Translations under genes and position numbers: made by a program
Assembly (NCBI GenBank): GCA_938039295.1
Contig: CALHUY010000081.1
Coordinates: 1-33,660 of the forward strand
Direction: 5' to 3'
DNA length: 33,660 nt
Origin: an uncultured Solobacterium sp.
Lineage (GTDB): Bacteria; Bacillota_I; Bacilli_A; Erysipelotrichales; Erysipelotrichaceae
Shown here: positions 1 through 9,036 of the stretch, piece after piece
Layout: every line of letters begins with the position of its first letter
Numbering within the stretch: the stretch's first letter is position 1
The notes under the pieces: model-generated
Told to the model about the DNA's origin: nothing
What the model saw: only the letters and a program-made list of their open reading frames with translations
The model's database searches: none

Positions 1-76
1 TTTGCTTGACGTTGTTTATGTGTCTTATTCCTGTTCAGTTTTCAAAGATCTCTGCTACTCTTCTTTCGAAGAGTGC
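1..76 (-). other. 5' leader of an rRNA operon (16S gene lies beyond the left edge)
   Basis: On the minus strand, after the promoter at 83-111, the sequence has a perfect 7-bp hairpin (57-63 with 68-74, loop TTTC). It is followed at 50-31 by GATCTTTGAAAACTGAACAG and at 12-1 by ACGTCAAGCAAA. CTTTGAAAACTGAACA is the boxA-like and processing-stem sequence that precedes 16S (and 23S) genes in many Bacillota. The window ends before mature 16S, so the rRNA gene itself is inferred. No open frame in this stretch looks like a protein. Confidence 0.78.
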
Positions 77-82
77 TGTATT

Positions 83-111
83 AATATACCAAGTATCCGA
101 CTTCATGTCAA
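83..111 (-). promoter_or_regulatory. strong sigma-A promoter of the rRNA operon
   Basis: Minus strand: -35 TTGACA (111-106), 17-bp spacer, -10 TATATT (88-83), predicted start near 76. The roughly 30 bases upstream of the -35 (112-145) are dense A-tracts on this strand, as in the UP elements of rRNA promoters. The spacing, the A-rich upstream element and the rRNA-type leader downstream agree with one another. Confidence 0.8.
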
Positions 112-154
112 TGTTTTTTTATCATTTTTTTCAAGATTTTTCCATGTCTGCATA

Positions 155-181
155 GAAAAAGCAGCCTGTTTCCAGACTGCT
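155..181 (-). terminator. terminator of the rpoBC operon
   Basis: On the minus strand GCAGTCTG, loop GAAA, CAGGCTGC (one G-U pair) is followed directly by TTTTTC. It starts 17 bases after the rpoC stop, so it ends the rpoB-rpoC transcript just before the rRNA promoter. Confidence 0.88.
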
Positions 182-197
182 TCATTTCATGCATTCA

Positions 198-3100
198 TTA
201 GAAATCAAAGTTATGTTCTGACTTCATACGTTCAGCTAGAGCAAGAGCGGATTCTGCACTACTTACATGCACATCTGCGTTGCTTCCAAGAATCTCATCA
301 GGCAATCTGTTTGCAGTTGCTTCTGCGAGTTCTCTAGCTTTTTCTTCACGAATTTCCTTGAGTTCCATCGCACGTTCTTCAATACGACGTGATGTTTCAC
401 GGTCAAAGTTTCTACCTGTTCCGGCTGGAATAAGTTTACCGATGATAACATTTTCCTTAAGACCTTCAAGTTTATCAACCTTACCTCTAACTGCAGCTTC
501 TGTAAGAACTCTTGTTGTTTCCTGGAAGGATGCAGCAGATAAGAATGAATCTGTTTCAACAGCTGACTTGGAGATACCTAAGAGTAATGGACCAAACTTC
601 GCTGGTTTCTTTCCATCGAACAATAAATCTTCATTAATTGCATTCATGTTAGCGAGTGACAATGTCTGTCCAGCACTTAAGCCAGAATCATTGCCTTCGA
701 TAACGATGACTTTCTTTAACATCTGCTTGATCATTACTTCCAAGTGCTTATCAGAAATATCGATGGACTGTGAAGAGTAAACCTTCTTTACTTCCTTCAA
801 GATATATTCCTGAACAGCTCTTACACCAGCTACTTCCAACAGTTCCTTAGGAGCGATTGGACCTTCAGTTAACTTATCACCAGCAGATACATGATCGCCG
901 ATATTTAAGTTCTGACGCTTCACCTGTGTTAAGTCGCACTTGTGTTCGATAGATTCATTTTCATTAGATACAACAATAACTGTACCTGTCTTGTTTTCAT
1001 TGTCATGTACATCAGTGATTTCACCATCAATCTTAGAGATGACAGCTAATCCCTTAGGTGCACGTGCTTCGAATAATTCTTCTACACGAGGAAGACCCTG
1101 TGTAATATCACCGTTCTGTGTCGCAACACCACCAGTGTGGAAGTTACGCATGGTTAGCTGTGTACCAGGTTCACCGATCGCCTGAGCGGCCATGATACCG
1201 ATAGCTTCGCCTTCTTCAACGAGGTTACCTGTAGCCATGTTACGTCCATAACACTTACGGCAGATACCATTTGTAGATTCACATGTGAATACGTTACGGA
1301 CATAAACTTCTTCAACACCAGCCGCAACAACCTTCTGTGCTAAGTCTTCATCTACTAATGTATCACCTTCAACAATCACTTCGCCTGTCTTAGGATCTAA
1401 GATTGGCTTTTGTGTGTAGCGTCCAACGATACGATCGAATAAGCCTTCAATTAATACTGGCTTTTCATCTGGACGTAGAATCTTATCTTCATAGATGTTC
1501 TTAACAAGATATCCGCGTTCTGTTCCACAGTCTTCTTCACCGATAATTACTTCTTGAGCAACATCGACAAGACGACGTGTTAAGTATCCAGATTCAGCAG
1601 TCTTTAAGGCTGTATCTGTCAATCCCTTACGTACACCGTGAGTGGAAATAAAGAACTCTGATACGCTCATACCTTCACGGAAACATGAGTAAATTGGAAC
1701 TTCGATAATAGATGGTTGGTATTCCTTACGGGACTTAGACTGTGTAGGACGAGCCATCAATCCACGCATACCAGCTAACTGTGTAAAGTGGTTCTTGTTA
1801 CCACGGGCACCAGATACCGCCATCATGTTGATTGGGTTCATACGCGCCATGGATTCCATCAAGTTGTTACCAACATCGTTCTTAACATCATTCCAGAGTG
1901 AGGAGAACTTTGCCTCCCATTCCTGAGGTGTTAATAGACCTCTGTCACGTAACATATTGAACTGTTCAGCCTTTTCACGACCTGCCGCTACTAATGCTTC
2001 CTTGTTAGGTGCTACAGAGATATCGCTGAGGGCTACAGTCATACCTGCTAATGTTGAATAGAGGTATCCCATATCCTTCAAGCTATCCAAGATGTCTGAT
2101 GTGCCGTTTGTCTTGTAGTGATCAAAGACAGCCGCAATCAAGTTTCCTAAGTCCTTCTTCTTGAATTCAGATGCTACCTTACGGCTAGCAAATTCCTTCT
2201 TGATATCTGTACCTAGTGGAACAAACTCTGAATCTGGTGTTGCCTTTAGATTTTCTGGAGTTACCTCATTGAGGTATGGGAAATCTGCAGGGAATACACC
2301 ATTAAAGATAATCTTACCAACTGTTGTTAATAAGTATTTGTTATTTTGTTCTTCTGTAAAGCCTGTCTTGTTAACTGCTCTTGCAGGAAGGGCGATACGG
2401 TTATGTAAGTGAACAACACCTGTCTGGTATGCCATCATTACTTCATTGACATCCTTGAATACGTGTCCTTCATTCTCACTGTATCTTCTCCATCTTGCTG
2501 CTTCAGTCTTTTCACCAAGCTGTTCTAGAGCATCTGCCTTCTTCTTGAACTCTTCAGCTGTTTCTTCCATGTTCAAGTAGAAGTTACCTAATACTAAGTC
2601 CTGTCCAGGTGTAACGATAGGCTTACCATCCTTAGGACCTAAGATATTGTTAGAACCTAACATCAAGACTTCAGTTTCAGCTCTTGCCATCTCACTTAAT
2701 GGGAGATGGACAGCCATCTGGTCACCATCGAAGTCCGCATTGAACGCAGGACATACTAACGGGTGTACACGAATTGCACGACCTTCAACTAAGCGTGGGA
2801 AGAATGCCTGAATACCTAAACGGTGAAGTGTAGGTGCACGGTTTAAGAATACTGGGTGGTTCGCAATTACCTTTTCCACAACATCCCAAACACGTGGGTC
2901 TTGACGACCAATTAACTTCTCAGCTGTCTTAGGGTTAGATGCAATCTGTAAGTTTACTAATTCGTTAATAACAAATGGCTTGTATAAGTTAATTGCCATT
3001 TCCTTAGGTAATCCGCACTGCCACATCTTGAGGTATGGTCCAATTGCGATAACAGAACGACCTGAGAAGTCGACACGCTTACCTAATAAGTTCTGACGGA

Positions 3101-4079
3101 AACGTCCCTGCTTACCCTTTAAGGAGTGAGATAGAGACTTGAGTGCACGTCCACCAGCACCTGTAATTGCCTTAGAACGACGACCGTTATCAATTAACGC
3201 ATCGACAGCTTCCTGTAACATACGCTTTTCGTTTTGAACGATAATTGCAGGAGTTCCAAGTTCAAGTAACTTCTTTAAACGGTTGTTACGAGTAATAACA
3301 CGACGGTATAAGTCGTTTAAGTCAGAAGTCGCAAAACGACCACCATCCAACTGCAACATTGGACGAAGATCTGGTGGGATAACTGGTAATACAGTTAATA
3401 CCATCCATTCTGGCTTGTTGTCTGAACTACGGAAAGCTTCTACTGTTTCCAAACGCTTGATTAACTTCTTACGCTTATCACCTGTAGACTTTTCAAGTTC
3501 AGACATAATTGCTGTATATTCAGCTTCAATATCACATTGTTCAAGCAATGTCTTAATAGCTTCTGCACCTGTTTGTGCAACAAAGCTACCAGCACCATAG
3601 ATAGCGTTATTTTCACGGTATTCCTTCTCAGAAAGAATCTGTTTGTATTCAAGCTTTGTATCACCTGGGTCAGTTACAATCCAAGATACGAAGTATACAA
3701 CTTCTTCTAATGACTTAGGCGCTACGTTTAATAGAAGTGCCATACGGGAAGGAATTCCACGTAAATACCAAATATGTGCTACTGGAGCAGCGAGTTCAAT
3801 ATGACCCATACGTTCACGACGAACGCTAGCCTTTGTGATTTCAACACCACAACGGTCGCAGACTACGCCTTGATAACGAATCTTCTTGAACTTTCCGCAA
3901 GCGCACTCCCAGTCCTTAGTAGGACCGAAAATGCGTTCGCAGAATAAACCATCACGCTCAGGCTTCTGAGAACGATAGTTGATTGTTTCTGGCTTCTTAA
4001 CTTCGCCATATGACCAAGCAAGGATTTTTTCTGGTGATGCCAGACCGACTTTAATCGCTGTAAAGTTATTAATATTCAT
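198..4079 (-). CDS. rpoC: DNA-directed RNA polymerase subunit beta'
   Basis: Catalytic beta' subunit of RNA polymerase, 1293 aa. The Mg-binding loop NADFDGD is at residues 447-453. The N-terminal zinc site is C59, C61, C74 and C77. A second cysteine cluster (CGTERGYL, then CESTNGICRKC) lies in the C-terminal half, near the conserved trigger-loop stretch ending QLTMRNFHTGG. The ATG at 4079 sits behind AAGGAGGAT, which overlaps the rpoB stop region. Only 13 bases separate the two genes, so they are translationally close and cotranscribed. The protein is about 95 aa longer than the Bacillus subtilis homologue as I remember it. No frameshift or missing motif was seen. Confidence 0.98.
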   Translation of the reverse strand: MNINNFTAIKVGLASPEKILAWSYGEVKKPETINYRSQKPERDGLFCERIFGPTKDWECACGKFKKIRYQGVVCDRCGVEITKASVRRERMGHIELAAPVAHIWYLRGIPSRMALLLNVAPKSLEEVVYFVSWIVTDPGDTKLEYKQILSEKEYRENNAIYGAGSFVAQTGAEAIKTLLEQCDIEAEYTAIMSELEKSTGDKRKKLIKRLETVEAFRSSDNKPEWMVLTVLPVIPPDLRPMLQLDGGRFATSDLNDLYRRVITRNNRLKKLLELGTPAIIVQNEKRMLQEAVDALIDNGRRSKAITGAGGRALKSLSHSLKGKQGRFRQNLLGKRVDFSGRSVIAIGPYLKMWQCGLPKEMAINLYKPFVINELVNLQIASNPKTAEKLIGRQDPRVWDVVEKVIANHPVFLNRAPTLHRLGIQAFFPRLVEGRAIRVHPLVCPAFNADFDGDQMAVHLPLSEMARAETEVLMLGSNNILGPKDGKPIVTPGQDLVLGNFYLNMEETAEEFKKKADALEQLGEKTEAARWRRYSENEGHVFKDVNEVMMAYQTGVVHLHNRIALPARAVNKTGFTEEQNNKYLLTTVGKIIFNGVFPADFPYLNEVTPENLKATPDSEFVPLGTDIKKEFASRKVASEFKKKDLGNLIAAVFDHYKTNGTSDILDSLKDMGYLYSTLAGMTVALSDISVAPNKEALVAAGREKAEQFNMLRDRGLLTPQEWEAKFSSLWNDVKNDVGNNLMESMARMNPINMMAVSGARGNKNHFTQLAGMRGLMARPTQSKSRKEYQPSIIEVPIYSCFREGMSVSEFFISTHGVRKGLTDTALKTAESGYLTRRLVDVAQEVIIGEEDCGTERGYLVKNIYEDKILRPDEKPVLIEGLFDRIVGRYTQKPILDPKTGEVIVEGDTLVDEDLAQKVVAAGVEEVYVRNVFTCESTNGICRKCYGRNMATGNLVEEGEAIGIMAAQAIGEPGTQLTMRNFHTGGVATQNGDITQGLPRVEELFEARAPKGLAVISKIDGEITDVHDNENKTGTVIVVSNENESIEHKCDLTQVKRQNLNIGDHVSAGDKLTEGPIAPKELLEVAGVRAVQEYILKEVKKVYSSQSIDISDKHLEVMIKQMLKKVIVIEGNDSGLSAGQTLSLANMNAINEDLLFDGKKPAKFGPLLLGISKSAVETDSFLSAASFQETTRVLTEAAVRGKVDKLEGLKENVIIGKLIPAGTGRNFDRETSRRIEERAMELKEIREEKARELAEATANRLPDEILGSNADVHVSSAESALALAERMKSEHNFDF

Positions 4080-4092
4080 CTAAGCATCCTCC

Positions 4093-7000
4093 TTATTGAT
4101 CTTCTTCCCCGAAGTCATCGAACCCTACGGTCGCTGCCTCAGGAATTTCTTCATCTAATTCATCTTTGATTGTTAGATTTTCGTTTGATTCCGCATCATT
4201 TACAAGTGTGGATGGGTTGAAATCAAGTGCTGTTTCTTCCTTGAGTTCTTCCTGTTCCATCTGCTTGAGATCCATCTCGTTACCAGCGTCATCCATCATA
4301 CGTACGTCAATCGCAAGAGCTTGTAACTCGTGTACTAATACACGGAATGACTCAGGAATACCAGCTTCTGGCATATCCTTACCCTTCACAATTGCTTCGT
4401 ATGTCTTTGTACGTCCAGTAATATCATCCGACTTCACAGTCAAGATTTCTTGTAATACATGAGATGCACCATATGCTTCAAGAGCCCAAACTTCCATCTC
4501 ACCAAATCTCTGACCACCATTCTGTGCCTTACCACCTAATGGCTGTTGTGTAACAAGTGAGTATGGACCAGTTGCACGAGCATGTAACTTATCGTCAACC
4601 ATGTGTGCAAGCTTAATCATATACATGACACCAACAGAGATACGGTCATCATACGCTTCACCTGTACGTCCATCATATAGAACATACTTACCATCTGGTG
4701 AAGAGTTGGATTCCTTCATGATTTCACGTAAGTCTGTGTTGGATACACCGTCAAATACTGGAGTCGCAAACTTCACACCTAACTGCTTCGCAGCGAAACC
4801 AAGATGTACTTCTAATACCTGTCCGATGTTCATACGAGATGGTACACCGAATGGGTTTAACATAATGTCGATAGGAGTACCATCTGACATATATGGCATA
4901 TCTTCAACTGGGTTGATACGAGAGATGACACCCTTGTTACCGTGACGTCCAGCCATCTTATCACCCTCAGAAATCTTACGCTTCTGAACGATATAAACCT
5001 TAACAACTTCATTTACTCCTGGTGGAAGTTCATGGTCTTCCTTACGCTTGAATACGCGGATACTGTGAACGATACCAGCACCACCATGTGGAACCTTGAG
5101 GGAGTTATCACGCACTTCACGTGACTTCTCACCGAAGATTGCCATCAATAACTTCTCTTCCGGAGTTTGGTCTGTTTGACCCTTAGGAGTAACCTTACCA
5201 ACAAGGATATCTCCTTCCTTCACTTCTGCACCGACCATGACGATACCACGACCATCAAGGTTGCGGCATGCACTTTCAGCGACGTTAGGAATATCACGAG
5301 TAATCTCTTCTGGACCTAACTTCGTTTCACGGCATTCAATGTCATATTCTTCAATATGTACAGATGTGTAGTAATCCTGCGATTGCATCTTTTCAGACAT
5401 GATAATCGCATCTTCATAGTTATAACCATGCCATGTCATAAACGCGATTGTAACGTTTTGACCTAAAGCAAGTTCACCATTTTCCATCGCTGGACCATCC
5501 GCTAAGATAGTGCCACGTTCAACACGTTCACCATTCCAAACGATAGGTCTTTGATTTAAGCAAGTAGAAGCGTTAGAACGACGATACTTTGTCAATTCAT
5601 ATGTCTTCTCATTACCGTTATCTTCTGCCACAACAACCTTTGTTGCGTCAACATATGTAACAACACCTGGACCAGTCGCAACACAAGCAGAACCTGAGTC
5701 ACGCGCAATCACGTGTTCCATACCTGTACCAACAAATGGACTATGTGGATTCATAAGAGGTACCGCCTGACGCTGCATGTTGGCACCCATGAGGGCACGA
5801 GTACAGTCATCATTTTCCAAGAATGGAACGCACGCAGTCGCTACAGAAACAATCTGACGTGGAGATACGTCGGCGTAGTCGACTTGGCTACGGTCAACCA
5901 TCACAGTTTCACCCTTGATACGAGCGATAATCTTATCACCCACAAGGTGTCCATCCTTAATTTCGTTTGCCTGTGCAATTACGTGATCATTTTCTTCATC
6001 CGCTGGCATGTACTTGATTTCGTCAGTAACCTTGCCATCTACAACCTTACGGTATGGAGTTTCGATGAAGCCATATTCATTTACCTTCGCATAAGTTGTA
6101 AGGTAAGAAATCAAACCGATGTTTGGTCCTTCAGGTGTCTCAATTGGACAGATACGTCCATAGTGAGAGTTGTGAATATCACGCACTTCGAAGCCTGCAC
6201 GTTCACGTGTAAGACCACCAGGTCCTAACGCAGAAATACGACGCTTATTAGATAACTCCGCAAGTGGATTTTCCTGATCCATAAACTGAGATAACTGAGA
6301 TGAAGAGAAGAACTCCTTAATCGCAGCTGTTAATGGACGAATATTTGTTAACTGCTTAGGTGTTAAGTTTGCTGTATCTGCGATAGACATTCTTTCCTTA
6401 ACAACACGCTCCATACGTGATAAACCAATACGGAATTGGTTCTGAATTAATTCGCCAACTGTACGGATACGACGGTTGCCAAGCATATCAATATCATCTT
6501 GAGAACCTACACCATCAAACATTGTGAGTTCATAGTTATACAGAGCATACATATCACTCATTGTGATAGTGTGTCTGTCATTTAATGGATCGATACCAAT
6601 CAAGTTCACTGGGTGATCTTCCTGCATTACAGTTACTTCCTGTACACAAGCACCTACTAACCAGATAGTTACTTCACCTGAATGGTTTGTAGCCTCAGCT
6701 ACGATTGTTTCTTGATCAGCTGTAGAAAGCTTAGTCACTTCAACATCTGGTAAGTATGTTGGACACATTACTTCACCATCAGCGTTTGTTAAATCTTCAC
6801 CGTTTAATGTAACACGACCGATTTCAAACATACGGGAACCGTAGTCAAGAACTGCATTCACATTATCGTTTGTTACCTTAACAGGGGAAGCGATAATACC
6901 AGAGTAAACAGTTACCTGCTTAAATTCCTTAGCGATAGCCTTTACATCTTCTTCTGTTAGAACTGTACCCATTTCTAATGTTGTACGTTCTGTCTTACCA

Positions 7001-8253
7001 TCTAAATCAACTGCTAAGATACGTCCTACTAAGCTATTCTTCCAAGATGTATCCATCACTGCTGTCGATGGGTGAGAGAATGTATGTGTAAATGGTAACG
7101 CACGGCAATTAATACCCTTATCAATTTCAGCACGTAACTCATTTCTTAATTCCTTATCAATCACAACACCCTTCTTTACAAGAGTCTTGCCTTCAGCACT
7201 TACCAAATCCTTTTCAAGAGATAGGCCTTCCATACGGTCTAAGACACTTAACTTCTTATGAACCTTATAACGACCTGCCTTTGTTAAGTCATATCTTCTA
7301 TAGTCGAAGAACTTAGCGTCCATTAAAGTAACCGCACCATCAATTGTTGCGATTTCATCAGCACGCTGGTTTTCATAGACAGCTAAGAGTGCTTCATTCT
7401 TAGTCTTTGTCTTATCTGCCGCAAGCGTATTACGAACTTCTTCGTAGTTTCCGAAGATAGCTGTATACAATAACATGTAGTCATTCTGGAATTCACGTTC
7501 TTCTTCTGGCACGATAACATCTGAATGTACAGGCAAGTTTAATGCCTTTAAGAACTTCTTCATGCTTGTTGTATCGAATGCATTTTCACCACGTTCAAGG
7601 TTCAAGGATAAACCAATTGCCTTAAATAGGATTGAGCTTAATACTTTTCTTCTGCGGTCAATTGATACGTTTAATATACGGCCAAGTGCAGCTTTTTTAT
7701 CATCACTCATAAATTCCAACCATGTGCCACGGCTTGGAATCAATTCACATTTGTATGTATCGCGACCTGTGCGCTCTTCTGATTCAATATCAAAGTACGC
7801 ACCTGGAGAACGAACAATCTGAGATACAATAATACGCTCAGCACCATTAATAATAAATGTGCCTGTTGGCGTCATTAAAGGGAAGTCTCCTAAGAAGACC
7901 TCTTCATTCTTCGTAATTACTTCACCAGTTTCTGGATCCATAACCTCTAACTCCATCTTACCCTTAAGAGGAGCGCTGTAATTTACTTCTCTGTATTTGC
8001 ATTCACTAATTGAATACTTTGGTTCCCCGAATTCATAATCTAGGAACTTCAAACGAATGTTACCCGCATAGTTTGAAATTGGATATACATCGTTAAATAC
8101 TTCTTTAATACCGTCTCTTAAAAACCAGTCAAAAGCTGCAGTCTGAATTTCTACTAAATCAGGTAGATCTAGACCACTGCTAACTTTAGAATAATCTCTA
8201 CGAGTTGCCTTGTTGCCATAATGCACAACGTGGTATGTCTGCTTATTTTCCAT
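4093..8253 (-). CDS. rpoB: DNA-directed RNA polymerase subunit beta
   Basis: Beta subunit of RNA polymerase, 1386 aa. The rifampicin region reads SSQLSQFMDQENPLAELSNK (residues 651-670). The residue matching E. coli His526 is Asn669; Asp and Ser at the 516 and 531 equivalents are kept. The conserved KMAGRHGNKGVIS and the C-terminal GGQRFGEMEVWALEAYGA blocks are present. Against B. subtilis numbering (His482) the Rif region is displaced by about 187 residues. The extra sequence falls mainly in residues ~240-550, the beta2-lobe region. The C-terminus is a long acidic tail. The start ATG at 8253 has a modest AAAGGATGG site. A dedicated promoter and hairpin leader lie upstream. Confidence 0.98.
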   Translation of the reverse strand: MENKQTYHVVHYGNKATRRDYSKVSSGLDLPDLVEIQTAAFDWFLRDGIKEVFNDVYPISNYAGNIRLKFLDYEFGEPKYSISECKYREVNYSAPLKGKMELEVMDPETGEVITKNEEVFLGDFPLMTPTGTFIINGAERIIVSQIVRSPGAYFDIESEERTGRDTYKCELIPSRGTWLEFMSDDKKAALGRILNVSIDRRRKVLSSILFKAIGLSLNLERGENAFDTTSMKKFLKALNLPVHSDVIVPEEEREFQNDYMLLYTAIFGNYEEVRNTLAADKTKTKNEALLAVYENQRADEIATIDGAVTLMDAKFFDYRRYDLTKAGRYKVHKKLSVLDRMEGLSLEKDLVSAEGKTLVKKGVVIDKELRNELRAEIDKGINCRALPFTHTFSHPSTAVMDTSWKNSLVGRILAVDLDGKTERTTLEMGTVLTEEDVKAIAKEFKQVTVYSGIIASPVKVTNDNVNAVLDYGSRMFEIGRVTLNGEDLTNADGEVMCPTYLPDVEVTKLSTADQETIVAEATNHSGEVTIWLVGACVQEVTVMQEDHPVNLIGIDPLNDRHTITMSDMYALYNYELTMFDGVGSQDDIDMLGNRRIRTVGELIQNQFRIGLSRMERVVKERMSIADTANLTPKQLTNIRPLTAAIKEFFSSSQLSQFMDQENPLAELSNKRRISALGPGGLTRERAGFEVRDIHNSHYGRICPIETPEGPNIGLISYLTTYAKVNEYGFIETPYRKVVDGKVTDEIKYMPADEENDHVIAQANEIKDGHLVGDKIIARIKGETVMVDRSQVDYADVSPRQIVSVATACVPFLENDDCTRALMGANMQRQAVPLMNPHSPFVGTGMEHVIARDSGSACVATGPGVVTYVDATKVVVAEDNGNEKTYELTKYRRSNASTCLNQRPIVWNGERVERGTILADGPAMENGELALGQNVTIAFMTWHGYNYEDAIIMSEKMQSQDYYTSVHIEEYDIECRETKLGPEEITRDIPNVAESACRNLDGRGIVMVGAEVKEGDILVGKVTPKGQTDQTPEEKLLMAIFGEKSREVRDNSLKVPHGGAGIVHSIRVFKRKEDHELPPGVNEVVKVYIVQKRKISEGDKMAGRHGNKGVISRINPVEDMPYMSDGTPIDIMLNPFGVPSRMNIGQVLEVHLGFAAKQLGVKFATPVFDGVSNTDLREIMKESNSSPDGKYVLYDGRTGEAYDDRISVGVMYMIKLAHMVDDKLHARATGPYSLVTQQPLGGKAQNGGQRFGEMEVWALEAYGASHVLQEILTVKSDDITGRTKTYEAIVKGKDMPEAGIPESFRVLVHELQALAIDVRMMDDAGNEMDLKQMEQEELKEETALDFNPSTLVNDAESNENLTIKDELDEEIPEAATVGFDDFGEEDQ

Positions 8254-8288
8254 TTGTTCGCCATCCTTTCGCCTGCACCGCCAGAAAT

Positions 8289-8325
8289 GTCGAAAAAGGG
8301 TAGAATAACCCCATCCCTATTCGAC
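8289..8325 (-). promoter_or_regulatory. hairpin in the rpoB 5' leader
   Basis: Minus strand: GTCGAA (8325-8320) pairs perfectly with TTCGAC (8294-8289). An inner GGG/CCC stem (8317-8315 with 8300-8298) encloses a 14-base loop. No T-run follows, so it is not a simple terminator. It lies between the predicted transcript start (~8335) and the rpoB start. By position it could be an RNase III site or a translational control element; this is inference. Confidence 0.6.
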
Positions 8326-8341
8326 TCTTTTGCAATTTACT

Positions 8342-8370
8342 ATAATAGAACAACTTTTTTATTCCGTCAA
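8342..8370 (-). promoter_or_regulatory. rpoBC promoter inside the end of ybxB
   Basis: Minus strand: -35 TTGACG (8370-8365), 17-bp spacer, -10 TATTAT (8347-8342). The -35 lies within the last codons of the methyltransferase gene. Both hexamers and the spacing match the rplK promoter at 21812-21840 exactly. Confidence 0.7.
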
Positions 8371-8958
8371 CTTCCTACTTTGCAAAATATAGTACCCTCG
8401 ATCCTTAGAAATTACCTCACAATTTCCAAATATCTCCGCAAACTTCTTCTTAGCACTTTCTGCGCCTTGTTGTTTACGGATAACCGCATAGATAGAACCA
8501 CCTACTGTTAGATGACTATATGCATCTTCAAACATTTTATAGATAACTTTCTTTCCTGTTCGAATCGGAGGATTAGTAATAATAAAATGATATTGGTCTT
8601 TGATTTCGGCATATCCATCCGAAACAAGCGCAGTACACTCTACTTGGTTCAAGCTACAGTTTAATTGTGCTAGTTCTACAGCACGTGGATTAATATCTGC
8701 CATTGTGACTTCACAGCTAGGAAATAGTGATTTTGTAATGATACCTAGCGTTCCATATCCACAACCCATATCCAAGACCTTACCATGGAGCACTTCTTTG
8801 CTGATGGCTTTCAGTAAGACATAACTTCCATAATCTACACCTGTTTTTGAAAAGACGCCGTTGTCAGTCGTAAAGATATATAAACGGTCTAAAAACCGGA
8901 AAGTATGTTCCTTCCGGTTCTCGTCCAGATTTCGGTTATCGGTAAAATAATGTGCCAT
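8359..8958 (-). CDS. class I SAM-dependent methyltransferase (YbxB/RsmC-like)
   Basis: 199 aa, in the rplL-ybxB-rpoB position usual for Bacillota. The SAM-binding motif I is VLDMGCGYGTLGI. The catalytic-type motif IV is ITNPPIRTGK, as in RsmC/RsmG-fold N2-guanine rRNA methyltransferases. The N-terminus MAHYFTDNR and the later GVFSKTGVDYGS match the YbxB family start. I therefore chose the ATG at 8958, which has AAAGGAACGG before it. A longer reading to 8994 would translate the terminator hairpin. The likely role is base methylation of rRNA, but the target nucleotide is not known for this family member. Confidence 0.88.
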   Translation of the reverse strand: MAHYFTDNRNLDENRKEHTFRFLDRLYIFTTDNGVFSKTGVDYGSYVLLKAISKEVLHGKVLDMGCGYGTLGIITKSLFPSCEVTMADINPRAVELAQLNCSLNQVECTALVSDGYAEIKDQYHFIITNPPIRTGKKVIYKMFEDAYSHLTVGGSIYAVIRKQQGAESAKKKFAEIFGNCEVISKDRGYYILQSRKLTE

Positions 8959-8981
8959 TAACCGTTCCTTTCTAATACCCG

Positions 8982-9011
8982 AAAAGCCGAACAATTGATT
9001 ATTCGGCTTTT
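8982..9011 (-). terminator. terminator/attenuator between rplL and ybxB
   Basis: Minus strand: AAAAGCCGAA, 10-base loop, TTCGGCTTTT, followed by CGGG rather than a long T-run. It begins 26 bases after the rplL stop. The weak T-tract suggests partial read-through into ybxB while most transcripts stop after L7/L12. Confidence 0.75.
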
Positions 9012-9036
9012 CATGTGTTTTCTGTTATTTTCTAGA

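Noticed and set aside
5713..6228. 171-aa plus-strand open frame opposite rpoB
   Set aside because: It lies fully antisense to conserved RpoB sequence, lacks a ribosome site and has a composition (Trp/Thr/His-rich) unlike a real protein.
8255..8270. CAGGCGAAAGGA shared upstream of rpoB and of the PTS EIIA gene (near 12955-12970)
   Set aside because: The shared part is mostly ribosome-binding sequence; with only two copies it is not distinguishable from chance.
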